The notes under the pieces: model-generated
Database searches by the model: none
Seen by the model: only the letters and a program-made list of their open reading frames with translations
Told to the model about the DNA's origin: nothing
Source: Sorangium cellulosum
Lineage (GTDB): Bacteria > Myxococcota_A > Polyangia > Polyangiales > Polyangiaceae
Direction of reading: 5' to 3'
Length of the DNA: 64,000 bases
NCBI RefSeq assembly: GCF_004135735.1
Contig: NZ_CP012670.1
Span: 7,332,501-7,396,500 of the forward strand
Part shown: positions 33,574-45,208 of the stretch, one piece after another
How the letters are laid out: each line of letters opens with the position of its first letter
Numbering within the stretch: the stretch's first letter is position 1
Program-made: the position numbers and the translations under genes

Positions 33574-35358
33574 TCAGCGCGCCGGCCCGGGCAGCGGCGC
33601 CGTGGCCGGCCCGCCCCGCATCGCCTTCACCGCCTCGACCATCAGCGACACGGCGAGCCCGATCAGCGCGAGCCCCACGAGGCCGTTCAGCGTCGTCGCG
33701 CTCAGCGTGAGCCCCTCGGCCAGCGCGGTGGCGAACGCGGTCCGCACCTGGAGGATGAGGGCCCACACGGTGATCGCCATGACGAACACCATCGGGAGCG
33801 CCGTGTACCAGATGCGCCGCTTCTCGCGGTGCAGCCAGACCGTGACCGCGAGCAGCGTCAGGGCCGCGAGCAGCTGGTTGCTCGTGCCGAACAGCGTCCA
33901 GAAGTCGAGGTACGCGGGCCGCACGCCGGGCGCGGGCGGGCGGGCGGTCATGATGAACAGCGCGGGGGGCGCCAGCGAGAGCGCGGTCGCCGCGGCGGAC
34001 GCCAGCTTCCCCTTCCAGCCGAACAGCTCCTCGAGGATGTAGCGGCTGAGGCGCGTCGAGACGTCCAGCGTGTCGAACACGAACGTGGAGAACGCCATCG
34101 CGCCGAACGTGGCGGCGAAGAGGAAGTGCTCCTTGCCGATGATCACCGTGAGGAACTTGCCGATCCCGTCGCCGTAGATCTTGCCCGGCCCGGGCAGCTT
34201 CGTCCCCTCCGCGACGATGACGAGCGTCGCGAGCGCGATCAGCGCGACGAACGCCTCAGCCAGCATCGCGCCGTAGCCCACGGAGTGCGTGTGCGACTCC
34301 TTCGAGATCTGCTTCGACGTCGTCCCCGAGCAGACGAGCCCGTGGAAGCCGGAGCAGGCGCCGCAGGCGATGGTGACGAACAGGAACGGGAAGAGCAGGC
34401 CGGTCGCGCCGCCGGCGTCCCACGTGGTGAACGCGGGCTGCCGCAGCTCGAACTCCCCCGGGTACCGGAGGCCCCCGAAGAAGATCCCGATCACCCCGAC
34501 CGCGAGCGCGATGTAGAGCACGAACCCGCCCAGGTAGCCGCGCGGCTGGAGGAGCAGCCAGACCGGCAGGAGCGACGCGACGAAGCAGTAGACCAGGATG
34601 ATGAGGCCGAACGCGCGCTGCGGGTTGTCGACCGGCAGCACGAACGCGGTCGAGACCTTCGTGCCGAGCCAGACGGCGCCGAGCGTGGCGGGCACGAAGA
34701 TCAGCGTGGTGAGCCACAGCGGCGGCTTCAGGTACCGATCGACCACGCCCATGACGAGCGAGAGCCCGAGGTAGGTGGCGCTCGCCGCCGCGACCGCCCC
34801 GCCAGCGTTGAACGGGAGCGCGCTCCCCGCGAGCTCCTCGGTCTTGCCGACGAAGGTGCTCGCCGTGATGTCCGTGAAGGCGACGATCACGTACGAGAGC
34901 GCGAGCCAGATGAAGATCATCATCGACAGCCAGGCGCGCCGGCCGATGTGCCGCTTCGCGATCTCGGCGACGCTCTCGGCCCCGTGGCGGACGCTCGCGA
35001 TGAGCGCGGAGAAGTCGTGGACCGCCCCGATGAACACGACGCCGATCGCGATCCAGAGCACGCACGGCAGCCACCCGAACGCCTGGCCCGCGAGGATCGG
35101 CCCCGCGATCGGGCCCGCGGCGGCGATGGCGCTGAAGTGCTGTCCGAAGAGGTAAAACGGCTTCGTGGGGACGTAGTCGTCGCCGTCGTTCACCTTGACC
35201 GCGGGCGTCACCGCGCCGTCGTCGAGCGCGTAGTTGCGCGCGACGAGCCTCCCGTAAAAGCGGTAGCCAAGGCACAGCACGACGATGACGGTCAGGGCGA
35301 GCAGCGGCAGCACGCGGCGGAGTATAAGGCCCTTCCGCGCAGAGGTGTTGGCCGGCAA
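33574..35358 (-). CDS. cstA: carbon starvation protein CstA, pyruvate/peptide transporter
   Basis: A 594-residue polytopic membrane protein with about 16 hydrophobic helices. CstA signatures include FYGRLVARNYALDD, HFSAIAAAGPIAGPILAGQA, FGWLPCVLWIAIGVVFIGAV, RHIGRRAWLSMMIFIWLALS and CGACSGFHGLVCSGTTSKQI. Family members import pyruvate or peptides on carbon limitation. The start is uncertain: TTG at 35358 gives a basic N-terminus before the first helix, and GTG at 35313 would begin at the helix itself. No strong ribosome site precedes either. Downstream the ada/alkA genes are separated by about 100 bp. A short hairpin lies between this gene and the DJ-1 stop. Confidence 0.93.
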   Translation of the reverse strand: MPANTSARKGLILRRVLPLLALTVIVVLCLGYRFYGRLVARNYALDDGAVTPAVKVNDGDDYVPTKPFYLFGQHFSAIAAAGPIAGPILAGQAFGWLPCVLWIAIGVVFIGAVHDFSALIASVRHGAESVAEIAKRHIGRRAWLSMMIFIWLALSYVIVAFTDITASTFVGKTEELAGSALPFNAGGAVAAASATYLGLSLVMGVVDRYLKPPLWLTTLIFVPATLGAVWLGTKVSTAFVLPVDNPQRAFGLIILVYCFVASLLPVWLLLQPRGYLGGFVLYIALAVGVIGIFFGGLRYPGEFELRQPAFTTWDAGGATGLLFPFLFVTIACGACSGFHGLVCSGTTSKQISKESHTHSVGYGAMLAEAFVALIALATLVIVAEGTKLPGPGKIYGDGIGKFLTVIIGKEHFLFAATFGAMAFSTFVFDTLDVSTRLSRYILEELFGWKGKLASAAATALSLAPPALFIMTARPPAPGVRPAYLDFWTLFGTSNQLLAALTLLAVTVWLHREKRRIWYTALPMVFVMAITVWALILQVRTAFATALAEGLTLSATTLNGLVGLALIGLAVSLMVEAVKAMRGGPATAPLPGPAR

Positions 35359-35449
35359 ACGGAGGAGCGAGGGTCGCCGGCCGGCGGGTCGGGCGGCCTC
35401 CGCGCGCGGGGCGCCGCCGCGGCTCCGGGCCGCCGTCCTGGAGGGTGCG

Positions 35450-35473
35450 CCGCGCGCTGCCTGCGGCGCGCGG
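35450..35473 (-). terminator. hairpin after the DJ-1 gene
   Basis: CCGCGCGC (35450-35457) pairs with GCGCGCGG (35466-35473) around an 8-base loop, starting 3 bases beyond the stop codon of the minus-strand DJ-1 gene. Confidence 0.4.
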
Positions 35474-35475
35474 GC

Positions 35476-36033
35476 TCAGGACGGCAGCATCATCGGCGCG
35501 CGCACCCTCGCGGCGACGTCCTCGCCAGAGAGCCGCGCGACCAGCGCGAGCGCGAAGGCCAGCGCGGTGCCGGGCCCCTGGCTCGTCACGAGCTGCCCGT
35601 CCTCGACCACCGGGCTCGCCACGAGCGCGCCGTGCGCCGACACCACGTCGTTCACCGACGGGTGGCACGCCATCCTCTTGCCCTGGAAGACCCCGTGGGC
35701 GGCGAGCGCGATCGGCGCGGCGCAGATCGCCGCGACCGCGCCGCCCGCCTGCGCCTGGGCGCGCAGGCGCTCCCCGACGGCCGCCGCGCCGGCCAGCCGC
35801 TCGGCGCCCCCCTTGCCGCCCGGCAGCACCACCACGTCGAAGTCGCCCGTCACCGCCGAGAGCTCCGCGTCCGGCACGAGGCGCACCCCGCGGCTGCAGC
35901 GCACCGGCCCCGGGCCGTCGAGCCCGGCGAGGACGACCTCGATCTCGGCCCGCCGCAGCACGTCGACGACGGTCACGGTCTCCATCTCTTCAGCTCCCTC
36001 GGCCAGGATCACGAGCGCGCGCGGTGTCTTCAT
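35476..36033 (-). CDS. DJ-1/PfpI family protein
   Basis: A 185-residue protein of the DJ-1/ThiJ/YajL branch. The nucleophile elbow AAICAAP carries Cys104, with the partner Glu in LAEGAEEMETVTVVDVLRRA near residue 15 and VVVLPGGKGGAERLA upstream. Family members are implicated in glyoxal or protein deglycation, chaperone activity and oxidative-stress sensing; the role here is unspecified. The length is typical and the ATG start matches the family N-terminus (PRALVILAEGAEEME). It could be co-transcribed with cstA, 117 bp downstream, but the hairpin argues against full read-through. Confidence 0.92.
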   Translation of the reverse strand: MKTPRALVILAEGAEEMETVTVVDVLRRAEIEVVLAGLDGPGPVRCSRGVRLVPDAELSAVTGDFDVVVLPGGKGGAERLAGAAAVGERLRAQAQAGGAVAAICAAPIALAAHGVFQGKRMACHPSVNDVVSAHGALVASPVVEDGQLVTSQGPGTALAFALALVARLSGEDVAARVRAPMMLPS

Positions 36034-36327
36034 GCCGCCGCCATGGCGCCGCGAGCCGCCGGAGGCAAGCGGATGCGACCCGAGGTATCCGGCGCCGGAG
36101 CCCGCCTCACCCCGTGCGGCGACGCCTCCGTTGCGCCTCGAGCCCCACCGCCGGTGTCAGCGCCGCGGCGGCCGGTTCGCGATCCGATCGACAGGCGCCC
36201 ATCGCGGCGCCCCCGGCCGCCCGCCGGGCGCCTCGCCGAGCTCGGGCCGACGCAAATCTCGCACGGACGCCGCCGGCCCCCCGGTGCCCCTTTGCCCGAG
36301 GGCGCCGACGCGCTAGGAGCGGGGGCC
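36034..36327. other. divergent intergenic region
   Basis: A 294-bp gap between the DJ-1 gene (minus) and the kinase gene (plus). Both promoters should be here. I see no conserved frame, repeat or convincing promoter box. Confidence 0.4.
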
Positions 36328-38862
36328 ATGGCGGAGCCCTCGTTCGACGATCCGTTCGGCCTCTCGGGCCAGACCATCGAGGGGAAGTACCGCGTCGACG
36401 CCGTCGTCGGCGACGGGGGGTTCGGCGTCGTCTACCGGGGGGTCCACGAGGGCTTCGGCGAGCTCATCGCGGTCAAGTGCCTGAAGCTGCCGGCCTCGTT
36501 CGAGGCCGCGGAGCGCGACGCCCTGCTCGAGACGCTGCGCGGCGAGGGGCGGATCCTGCACCGGCTGTCGCGGGCCACGTCGGGCATCGTGCAGGCGCTC
36601 GACGTCGGCGCGTTCACCACGCGGGCCGGCGTGTGGGTGCCGTACCTGGTCCTCGAGTGGCTGGAGGGCCAGACGCTGGGGCAGCACCTCCGCGAGCGGC
36701 GCGAGCGGGGCGAGGTGGGCATGTCGATCGGCGAGGCGCTGGAGCTGCTGTCGCCGGCCGCGCGCGCGCTCGCGGTCGCGCACGCGCACAAGGTGGCGCA
36801 CCGGGACGTCAAGCCGGCCAACCTGTTCCTCACCGACGTCGGCGGGGCGAGGACGCTGAAGGTGCTCGACTTCGGCATCGCGAAGGTGCTGGCCAACCAC
36901 CCCACGTTCACCGAGGCGCTCGCGGCGACGCGGATGGGGCCGAGCGCGTTCACGCCGCGCTACGGGGCGCCCGAGCAGTTCAACAAGTCCCGCGGCGCGA
37001 CCGGCCCCTGGACCGACGTGTTCGCGCTCGCGCTCATCTTCGTCGAGCTCGTGAGCGGCAAGCGCGCGCTCGAGGGGGACGATCCCACGCAGCTCTACAT
37101 CGCCTCGGCCGATCCGGCGGTGCGCCCGACGCTGCGCGCGCGCGGGCTCCCGGACGCGCCGGAGGCGATCGAGCGCGTGCTCGACCGGGCGCTCGCGATC
37201 GAGCCCAAGCACCGCTTCACGAGCGCGGGCGAGTTCTGGGACGCGCTCACCGCCGCGGCGTACGGCGCGCGCGCGGGGTCCTCGGCGGGGCACGCCGCGG
37301 GCGGCGCGGGCCTGCGCTCGACCCCCGACGTGGCGACCGCGCAGGGGCTCGGCGGGGCCGGCCTGCCGGTGGATCCGACGATGCTCGCCGACGCGCGCGC
37401 GAACGCCCCGGCGCAGCCCGCCGTGGTCAAGGTGAGCCACGGCAGCGCGGGCGGGCCGTCGGCCGCCTTCGCCACGGGCGGGCAGCGGGCCGCCTTCGCC
37501 ACGGGCGGGCAGCGGGCCGCCCTCGCCACGGGCGGGCAGCAGGCCGCCCTCGCCACGGGCGGGAGGAGCGCGCAGGACACAGGGGCGCCCCGGACCGCGC
37601 AGGTCGACGATTCGATGATCGAGACGGTCGCGCCCATCGCTCCCATCGCTCCCGTCGCGCCTGTCCCGCCCCCCGCGCGCGCCGCGGCGCAGCCCCCCGC
37701 GGGGGCGCCTCGGCCCGCCCCCGGCGCGCCCCCCGCGCCGGCGGCCGGCGCGCCGGGCGGCCCGCTGTCCCCTGCGGCGCCGCAGCCCGGCCGCAGCGCC
37801 GCGCGCGGGGTGCTGCTCGGGCTGGCCGCGGTGCTCCTGCTCGGCGGCGGCGGCGCGGCGGCGTACCTCCTGACGCGGGCGCCCGAGAAGAAGCCCGCGC
37901 GCGCGCCCGCCGCGCGGACCGCGGCCGCGGCGACGGCGCGGCCGGCCGGCCGCGCCGCGCCGGCCGCGACCGCCACGCCGGCGGCGAGCGACAGCGCCGC
38001 GCCGGCGGCGAGCGCTTCGGCCGCGGCGGCGCCCGCCGAGATCCCGCCGCCGCCGGCCGACATGGTCTACATCCCGCCGACGTCGGCCACGATCGGCGCC
38101 CTGGTCGAGGCGCGCCCGGTGACGCTGACCCGGGGGTTCTACATCGACCGGAACGAGGTGACCGTCCGCGCCTACCGCGCCTGCATGCAGCAGCGCATGT
38201 GCGGGGCGGCGGATCACGTCTCGCTGACGCCCGAGGTCCCGCTCGGCCTGCCCGCGCCGGCGCCGTCCGACGGCGAGGCCGAGCTCTGGTCGCGGCGTTG
38301 CAACGAGCCCCGCAACCTGACCGGGCACCCGATGAACTGCGTCGACTACTCCCAGGCCGAGAGCTACTGCCGCTTCCGGGGCCGGCGGCTGCCGACGGAG
38401 GCGGAGTGGGAGGTCGCGGCGCGAGGCGCCGAGGGCCGCCCGTTCGTCTGGGGCGCCGACGAGCCGACCTGCGAGCGCGCCTGCTACGATCGCAACGAGG
38501 GCTGCCTCGCGCGCGGGGCCGACGTCTCGACCTGCGCGTCCGGCGCCCACCCGAGCGATCGCACGCCCGAGGGCGTCTACGATCTCGCCGGCAACGTGTC
38601 CGAGTGGGTCTCCGACGGCTTCGTGTTTCCGCCGCCCGGCGGCGAGGACCCGCAGGGCGACCCGTCGGCCCCGCTCAAGGTGGTGCGCGGCGCGAGCTTC
38701 CGGGACGGCCCCGAGAAGGTCATCGCGACGTACCGCACCGCCGCGGCGCCCGTGACGGCGCACGCCTGGATCGGCTTCCGCTGCGCGATGGACGTCCCGG
38801 TCCCGGAGGGCGCCCCGGCGCAGGAGGGCGCCCCGGCTCCGGGAGCCGTGCCGGCGCCGTGA
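36328..38862 (+). CDS. Ser/Thr protein kinase fused to an extracytoplasmic FGE-like domain
   Basis: An 844-residue protein. Residues about 20-300 are a PknB-type kinase with a Gly-loop (GDGGFGVVYRG), catalytic Lys (AVKCL), HRDVKPANLFL, DFGIAK and a GAPEQF activation-segment end, so it is predicted active. A low-complexity linker (about 300-490) includes four AAFATGGQR repeats and Pro-rich stretches. A membrane helix follows near 493-515 (GVLLGLAAVLLLGGGGAAAYLL), then an outside domain (about 575-835) with formylglycine-generating-enzyme fold motifs RGFYIDRNEVTVRAYRAC, RLPTEAEWEVAARG, YDLAGNVSEWVSDG and VVRGASF. The FGE CxxxxC active-site pair is missing, so this part is likely a sensor or binding domain. 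Confidence 0.93.
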   Translation: MAEPSFDDPFGLSGQTIEGKYRVDAVVGDGGFGVVYRGVHEGFGELIAVKCLKLPASFEAAERDALLETLRGEGRILHRLSRATSGIVQALDVGAFTTRAGVWVPYLVLEWLEGQTLGQHLRERRERGEVGMSIGEALELLSPAARALAVAHAHKVAHRDVKPANLFLTDVGGARTLKVLDFGIAKVLANHPTFTEALAATRMGPSAFTPRYGAPEQFNKSRGATGPWTDVFALALIFVELVSGKRALEGDDPTQLYIASADPAVRPTLRARGLPDAPEAIERVLDRALAIEPKHRFTSAGEFWDALTAAAYGARAGSSAGHAAGGAGLRSTPDVATAQGLGGAGLPVDPTMLADARANAPAQPAVVKVSHGSAGGPSAAFATGGQRAAFATGGQRAALATGGQQAALATGGRSAQDTGAPRTAQVDDSMIETVAPIAPIAPVAPVPPPARAAAQPPAGAPRPAPGAPPAPAAGAPGGPLSPAAPQPGRSAARGVLLGLAAVLLLGGGGAAAYLLTRAPEKKPARAPAARTAAAATARPAGRAAPAATATPAASDSAAPAASASAAAAPAEIPPPPADMVYIPPTSATIGALVEARPVTLTRGFYIDRNEVTVRAYRACMQQRMCGAADHVSLTPEVPLGLPAPAPSDGEAELWSRRCNEPRNLTGHPMNCVDYSQAESYCRFRGRRLPTEAEWEVAARGAEGRPFVWGADEPTCERACYDRNEGCLARGADVSTCASGAHPSDRTPEGVYDLAGNVSEWVSDGFVFPPPGGEDPQGDPSAPLKVVRGASFRDGPEKVIATYRTAAAPVTAHAWIGFRCAMDVPVPEGAPAQEGAPAPGAVPAP
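37462..37569 (+). repeat. 27-bp in-frame tandem repeat, four copies
   Basis: Units 37462-37488, 37489-37515, 37516-37542 and 37543-37569 encode AAFATGGQR, AAFATGGQR, AALATGGQQ and AALATGGRS in the kinase linker. Units 1 and 2 are identical, which points to recent expansion. Confidence 0.9.
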
Positions 38863-38895
38863 GCCGGACGCCGCCCTGAGTCCCGAGGCCGGCTC
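38861..38895. terminator. hairpin spanning the two convergent stop codons
   Basis: GAGCCGG (38861-38867) pairs with CCGGCTC (38889-38895). The arms overlap the kinase stop (38860-38862) and the YkgJ-type stop (38894-38896). It is a small bidirectional terminator candidate. Confidence 0.4.
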
Positions 38896-39562
38896 AGGCT
38901 TCCGCTTCGTCCAGCTCGGCCTCTGCCGGCGCCCCGTCCCGGATCCCGAGCGTCTCCTCGCGCGCGGACAGGCACGCCTCGCTCCCCACCACGAAGGCGC
39001 GGCAGTTGTCCGGCCTGAGCTCGTAGATGGCGCAGCGCAGGTCGTCGCCGAGGTGCTGGCACCGGCCGCTCGCGGCGAAGCGCAGCGTGATCTTCCCGTC
39101 CCGCGCCCGCCGCACGTAGGCGCGCCCCGCGAGGTCGCCCCGCCCGGCCCCCCTCCAGCGCGCGAGATCGTCGCCGTCGAGCACCACGTTGGCGTCGTGG
39201 CAGCAGGCCCCGCACGCCAGGCAGTCGAGCGAGAGCGCGCGGATCGTCCCGGGGTGCACGCTGTCCCGCTCGCACCAGTCGAGGACCGAGCCCTCGTATT
39301 GCCGCTTCACCCGCGCCGTCGCGAGCCCCCGGGCGGGCCCCTCGCTCACGCGGCGGAAGCGCTGCTGCTCGATCGACAGGAGCGCCCACTGCCCGAGCTC
39401 GGTGAGCTTCCCCGCCTCGTCCACGGAGAGCAGGAGATCGATCCGCTCCTCCGGCAGCACGATCGCCGCGTGCCCCCCGGCCCTCACGTGCGCCGCGGCG
39501 CGGGCGAGATAACGCGGGCGGAAACGCCGCCAGATCGGGCGCGACACGACATACGCGGACAT
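38894..39562 (-). CDS. YkgJ family cysteine-cluster protein
   Basis: A 222-residue protein from the ATG at 39562. The C-terminal half has the YkgJ/CxxCxxCC signature: CLACGACCHDANVVL, then GRCQHL and CAIYELRPDNCRAF, giving the Cys spacing thought to bind a metal or iron-sulfur cluster. The N-terminal 110 residues (MSAYVVSRPIWRRFRPRYLA, ERIDLLLSVDEAGKLTEL) are specific to this protein. Family function is unknown; a zinc or Fe-S redox role is usually proposed. It is divergent from the amidotransferase gene with a 78-bp gap. Confidence 0.85.
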   Translation of the reverse strand: MSAYVVSRPIWRRFRPRYLARAAAHVRAGGHAAIVLPEERIDLLLSVDEAGKLTELGQWALLSIEQQRFRRVSEGPARGLATARVKRQYEGSVLDWCERDSVHPGTIRALSLDCLACGACCHDANVVLDGDDLARWRGAGRGDLAGRAYVRRARDGKITLRFAASGRCQHLGDDLRCAIYELRPDNCRAFVVGSEACLSAREETLGIRDGAPAEAELDEAEA

Positions 39563-39640
39563 CGGCGAGCATCTTCGCGTCCCCGCCCCTCGATGCCAAG
39601 CCCCGCCCTCGGCGGCCGCGCGCGCTGCTATGCTGAAAGC

Positions 39641-40369
39641 GTGGAATATCAAAGGAAAATCGTGATCGTGAAGACCGGTGAGCCCGTCGCCTCGGTGCTC
39701 GAGCGGCGCGGCCACTACGCGACCCTGATCGAGCAGGCGATCGGCTCTGCCTGGGGCGGCGGATATGCCCACTTCGACGCCCGCACCGAGGCGTTCCCCG
39801 CGCCCGACGGCGCGGACACCGCCGCGTTCGTGATCACCGGCTCGTCGGCGAACGTCCCTCACCGCGAGCCCTGGATGGTGCGCACCGAGGCCTGGCTGCG
39901 CGACGTCGTGGCGGCCGGCACCCCGACGTTCGGCATCTGCTTCGGCCACCAGATCCTCGCGCAGGCCCTCGGCGGCGAGGTCGTCCGCAACCCGCGCGGC
40001 CGCGAGATCGGCAGGATCCGCGTCGAGCGCCGCGCCGACGACCCCCTGTTCGACGGGCTGCCGCCCAGCTTCGAGACCCACGCGACGCACGTCGACACGG
40101 TCGGCGCGCTGCCCGCGGGCGCCCGGAGCCTCGCGTTCACCGAGCTCGACGATCACCAGGCGATCCGCTTCACGCCGACCTGCTACGGGGTGCAGTTCCA
40201 CCCCGAGATGGACCACGACGTCATCGCCGACTACATCGCGTCCCGACGCGCGATCCTGCAGGCCGAGGGCTTCGACGTCGAGGCGCTCCTCGCCCGCGTC
40301 TCGCCCGGTCAGCTCGGCACGCGGACGCTGCACAATTTCATCCATCACGTGGTCACGCCCCGCGCCTGA
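39641..40369 (+). CDS. class I glutamine amidotransferase-like protein
   Basis: A 242-residue stand-alone GATase1 domain, similar to GMP-synthase-type amidotransferase proteins. The nucleophile Cys100 lies in FGICFGHQILAQALGG; the triad His and Glu are in YGVQFHPEMDHDV. VITGSSANVPHREPWM is the preceding oxyanion segment. The GTG at 39641 is chosen because EYQRKIVIVKTGEP then begins the first beta strand; earlier codons are not GATase-like. No synthase partner is adjacent, so it may act on gamma-glutamyl compounds as PuuD or related proteins do. The last 28 bases, including the stop, are tandemly duplicated just downstream. Confidence 0.88.
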   Translation: MEYQRKIVIVKTGEPVASVLERRGHYATLIEQAIGSAWGGGYAHFDARTEAFPAPDGADTAAFVITGSSANVPHREPWMVRTEAWLRDVVAAGTPTFGICFGHQILAQALGGEVVRNPRGREIGRIRVERRADDPLFDGLPPSFETHATHVDTVGALPAGARSLAFTELDDHQAIRFTPTCYGVQFHPEMDHDVIADYIASRRAILQAEGFDVEALLARVSPGQLGTRTLHNFIHHVVTPRA

Positions 40370-40402
40370 CCCCCACGTGGTCGCGCCCCGCGCCTGCCCC
40401 CC
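40347..40402. repeat. 28-bp tandem duplication of the amidotransferase 3' end
   Basis: 40347-40374 and 40375-40402 are 28-bp copies with two differences. One changes the TGA region to TGC, so only the first copy ends the gene. The duplication includes the codons for the last residues and the stop. Confidence 0.85.
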
Positions 40403-40485
40403 CACTCCCCGCCGGCCACCCATGGGCCTCCCGCGGCCACACGTCTCCCGTACAGCGGCGCCCGTACGCGCCTGGTCATCCTCCT

Positions 40486-40505
40486 GACTGACGCGCCGGT
40501 CAGTC
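40486..40505. promoter_or_regulatory. TetR-type operator, site 1
   Basis: GACTGAC-GCGCCG-GTCAGTC, a perfect 7-bp inverted repeat with a 6-base spacer. It overlaps the last codons and stop of the tetR gene (stop at 40500-40502). Arms and spacing are identical to site 2 at 41469. In this convergent region no start codon is nearby. Confidence 0.55.
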
Positions 40506-41228
40506 GCCCTTCGGCTTCGCCCGGCGGCCACGCGCGGCGCCGGCCCTGCTCCGTCCCGCCCCCTCGGGCGCGGCGTCCTGCGGCCCAGCGCCCTTCGACG
40601 CGCGCGGCCCGCGCTCGGCGGCCGGGGGCTCGGCCGCCGGCCCCGGCGCGACGTCCATGCGGAGGTAGCCGCGCCGCAGGAGGTCATACAGCGCCGTGAC
40701 AATTTGCTCGCGCGGCAGCACGCGCGCCTCGAGGGCGTTCTCGAACAGCACCTCCTTCAGCGCCCCGATCGTGAACGTCGCGTAGAGCTCGGCGTCCCCC
40801 GGCTCGACGACGCCGAGCCGCTGCCCGTCGGAGAGGCTCCGCGTGAGGAGCAGCTTCACCTCCTGCCGGAACGCCCGCAGCTCCTTCACGAACGCCGGGT
40901 CGAGCCCCGCCGCGTGCGACAGCAGGATGCTCGTCAGCGCCGGATCGTCGAGCAGGACCGCCACGATCGCGCGGATGTTGTGCTTGACCTGGGCCTCCAC
41001 GTCCGCCGACGGATCCACGCGCAGGATGGCGCCGCCGAGGCGCGCGATGAGCCCGCGCACGAGCTCCCCGAACACCGAGCGCTTGTCGGGGAAGTACAGG
41101 TAGAACGTCCCCTTCGCGACCCTGGCGAGCGCGACGATGTCGTCGACCTTCGCCTCGTGATAGCCCTTCTCGGAAAACACGGCGCGCGCCGCGCGGAGGA
41201 GGGCCTCGCGGCGCTGGGACTTGTTCAT
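40500..41228 (-). CDS. TetR/AcrR family transcriptional regulator
   Basis: A 242-residue repressor. The N-terminal DNA-binding domain is RREALLRAARAVFSEKGYHE followed by VDDIVALARVAKGTFYLYFP and DKRSVFGELV, the standard TetR helix-turn-helix. The ligand-binding helices run to about residue 195, then comes a 45-residue Ala/Gly/Lys/Arg-rich tail. Similar regulators control fatty-acid or acyl-CoA genes, but the effector is unknown. It is divergent from the HgdC/HgdB-like operon, and an operator-like palindrome lies in the shared gap; a twin site overlaps its own stop. The ATG at 41228 is the family start. Confidence 0.92.
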   Translation of the reverse strand: MNKSQRREALLRAARAVFSEKGYHEAKVDDIVALARVAKGTFYLYFPDKRSVFGELVRGLIARLGGAILRVDPSADVEAQVKHNIRAIVAVLLDDPALTSILLSHAAGLDPAFVKELRAFRQEVKLLLTRSLSDGQRLGVVEPGDAELYATFTIGALKEVLFENALEARVLPREQIVTALYDLLRRGYLRMDVAPGPAAEPPAAERGPRASKGAGPQDAAPEGAGRSRAGAARGRRAKPKGD

Positions 41229-41435
41229 GGGCCGGTCGCTTTACCATCACCGGCGCGCCATCTGGAAAGGATGTCCTCACCCCGGCGTCGCACACGCGAA
41301 ACCAGGGCGTGGGATGCGCTGGCCCCGGGATCCCCCGGATGGAGCTCGCACCGAGCGGGCGCGCCCAGGGCGCAGGCGCGCGGGATTCAGGGCACAGGCG
41401 CGCGGATTGCAGGGTCGCGCCGCGCCCGAATCATT

Positions 41436-41464
41436 TTGATTTTCGGGGCATCCCGTTGTAGCCA
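41436..41464 (+). promoter_or_regulatory. weak promoter-like pair before the activase gene
   Basis: TTGATT (41436-41441), 17 bases, TAGCCA (41459-41464). The operator at 41469-41488 would cover the transcription start, a normal layout for repression. The -10 match is poor. Confidence 0.35.
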
Positions 41465-41468
41465 TCAC

Positions 41469-41488
41469 GACTGACCAGCCAGTCAGTC
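41469..41488. promoter_or_regulatory. TetR-type operator, site 2
   Basis: GACTGAC-CAGCCA-GTCAGTC, a perfect 7-bp inverted repeat with a 6-base spacer, 39 bp before the activase ATG and in the gap shared with tetR. The same arms and spacing occur at 40486-40505. It is likely the binding site of the adjacent TetR protein. Confidence 0.65.
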
Positions 41489-41515
41489 GCACCGCTGGTG
41501 GTCGGCTGCGGCGGT

Positions 41516-41523
41516 GGGAGGAG
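41516..41523 (+). promoter_or_regulatory. ribosome binding site that fixes the activase start
   Basis: GGGAGGAG ends 4 bases before the ATG at 41528, favouring it over an in-frame GTG at 41498. Confidence 0.7.
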
Positions 41524-41527
41524 CCCG

Positions 41528-45136
<3,609 letters not shown>

Positions 45137-45208
45137 ACCATAGCCAAGGTTCGAGGGGGGACGGCGCGGCCGCCCCCTTCCAGCGTCCAAGCGAAGGGAA
45201 GCCACGCC

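Noticed and set aside
32422..36327. In-frame extension upstream of the kinase start
   Set aside because: The frame is open for 3.9 kb but is antisense to alkA, cstA and the DJ-1 gene; kinase homology begins just after the ATG at 36328.
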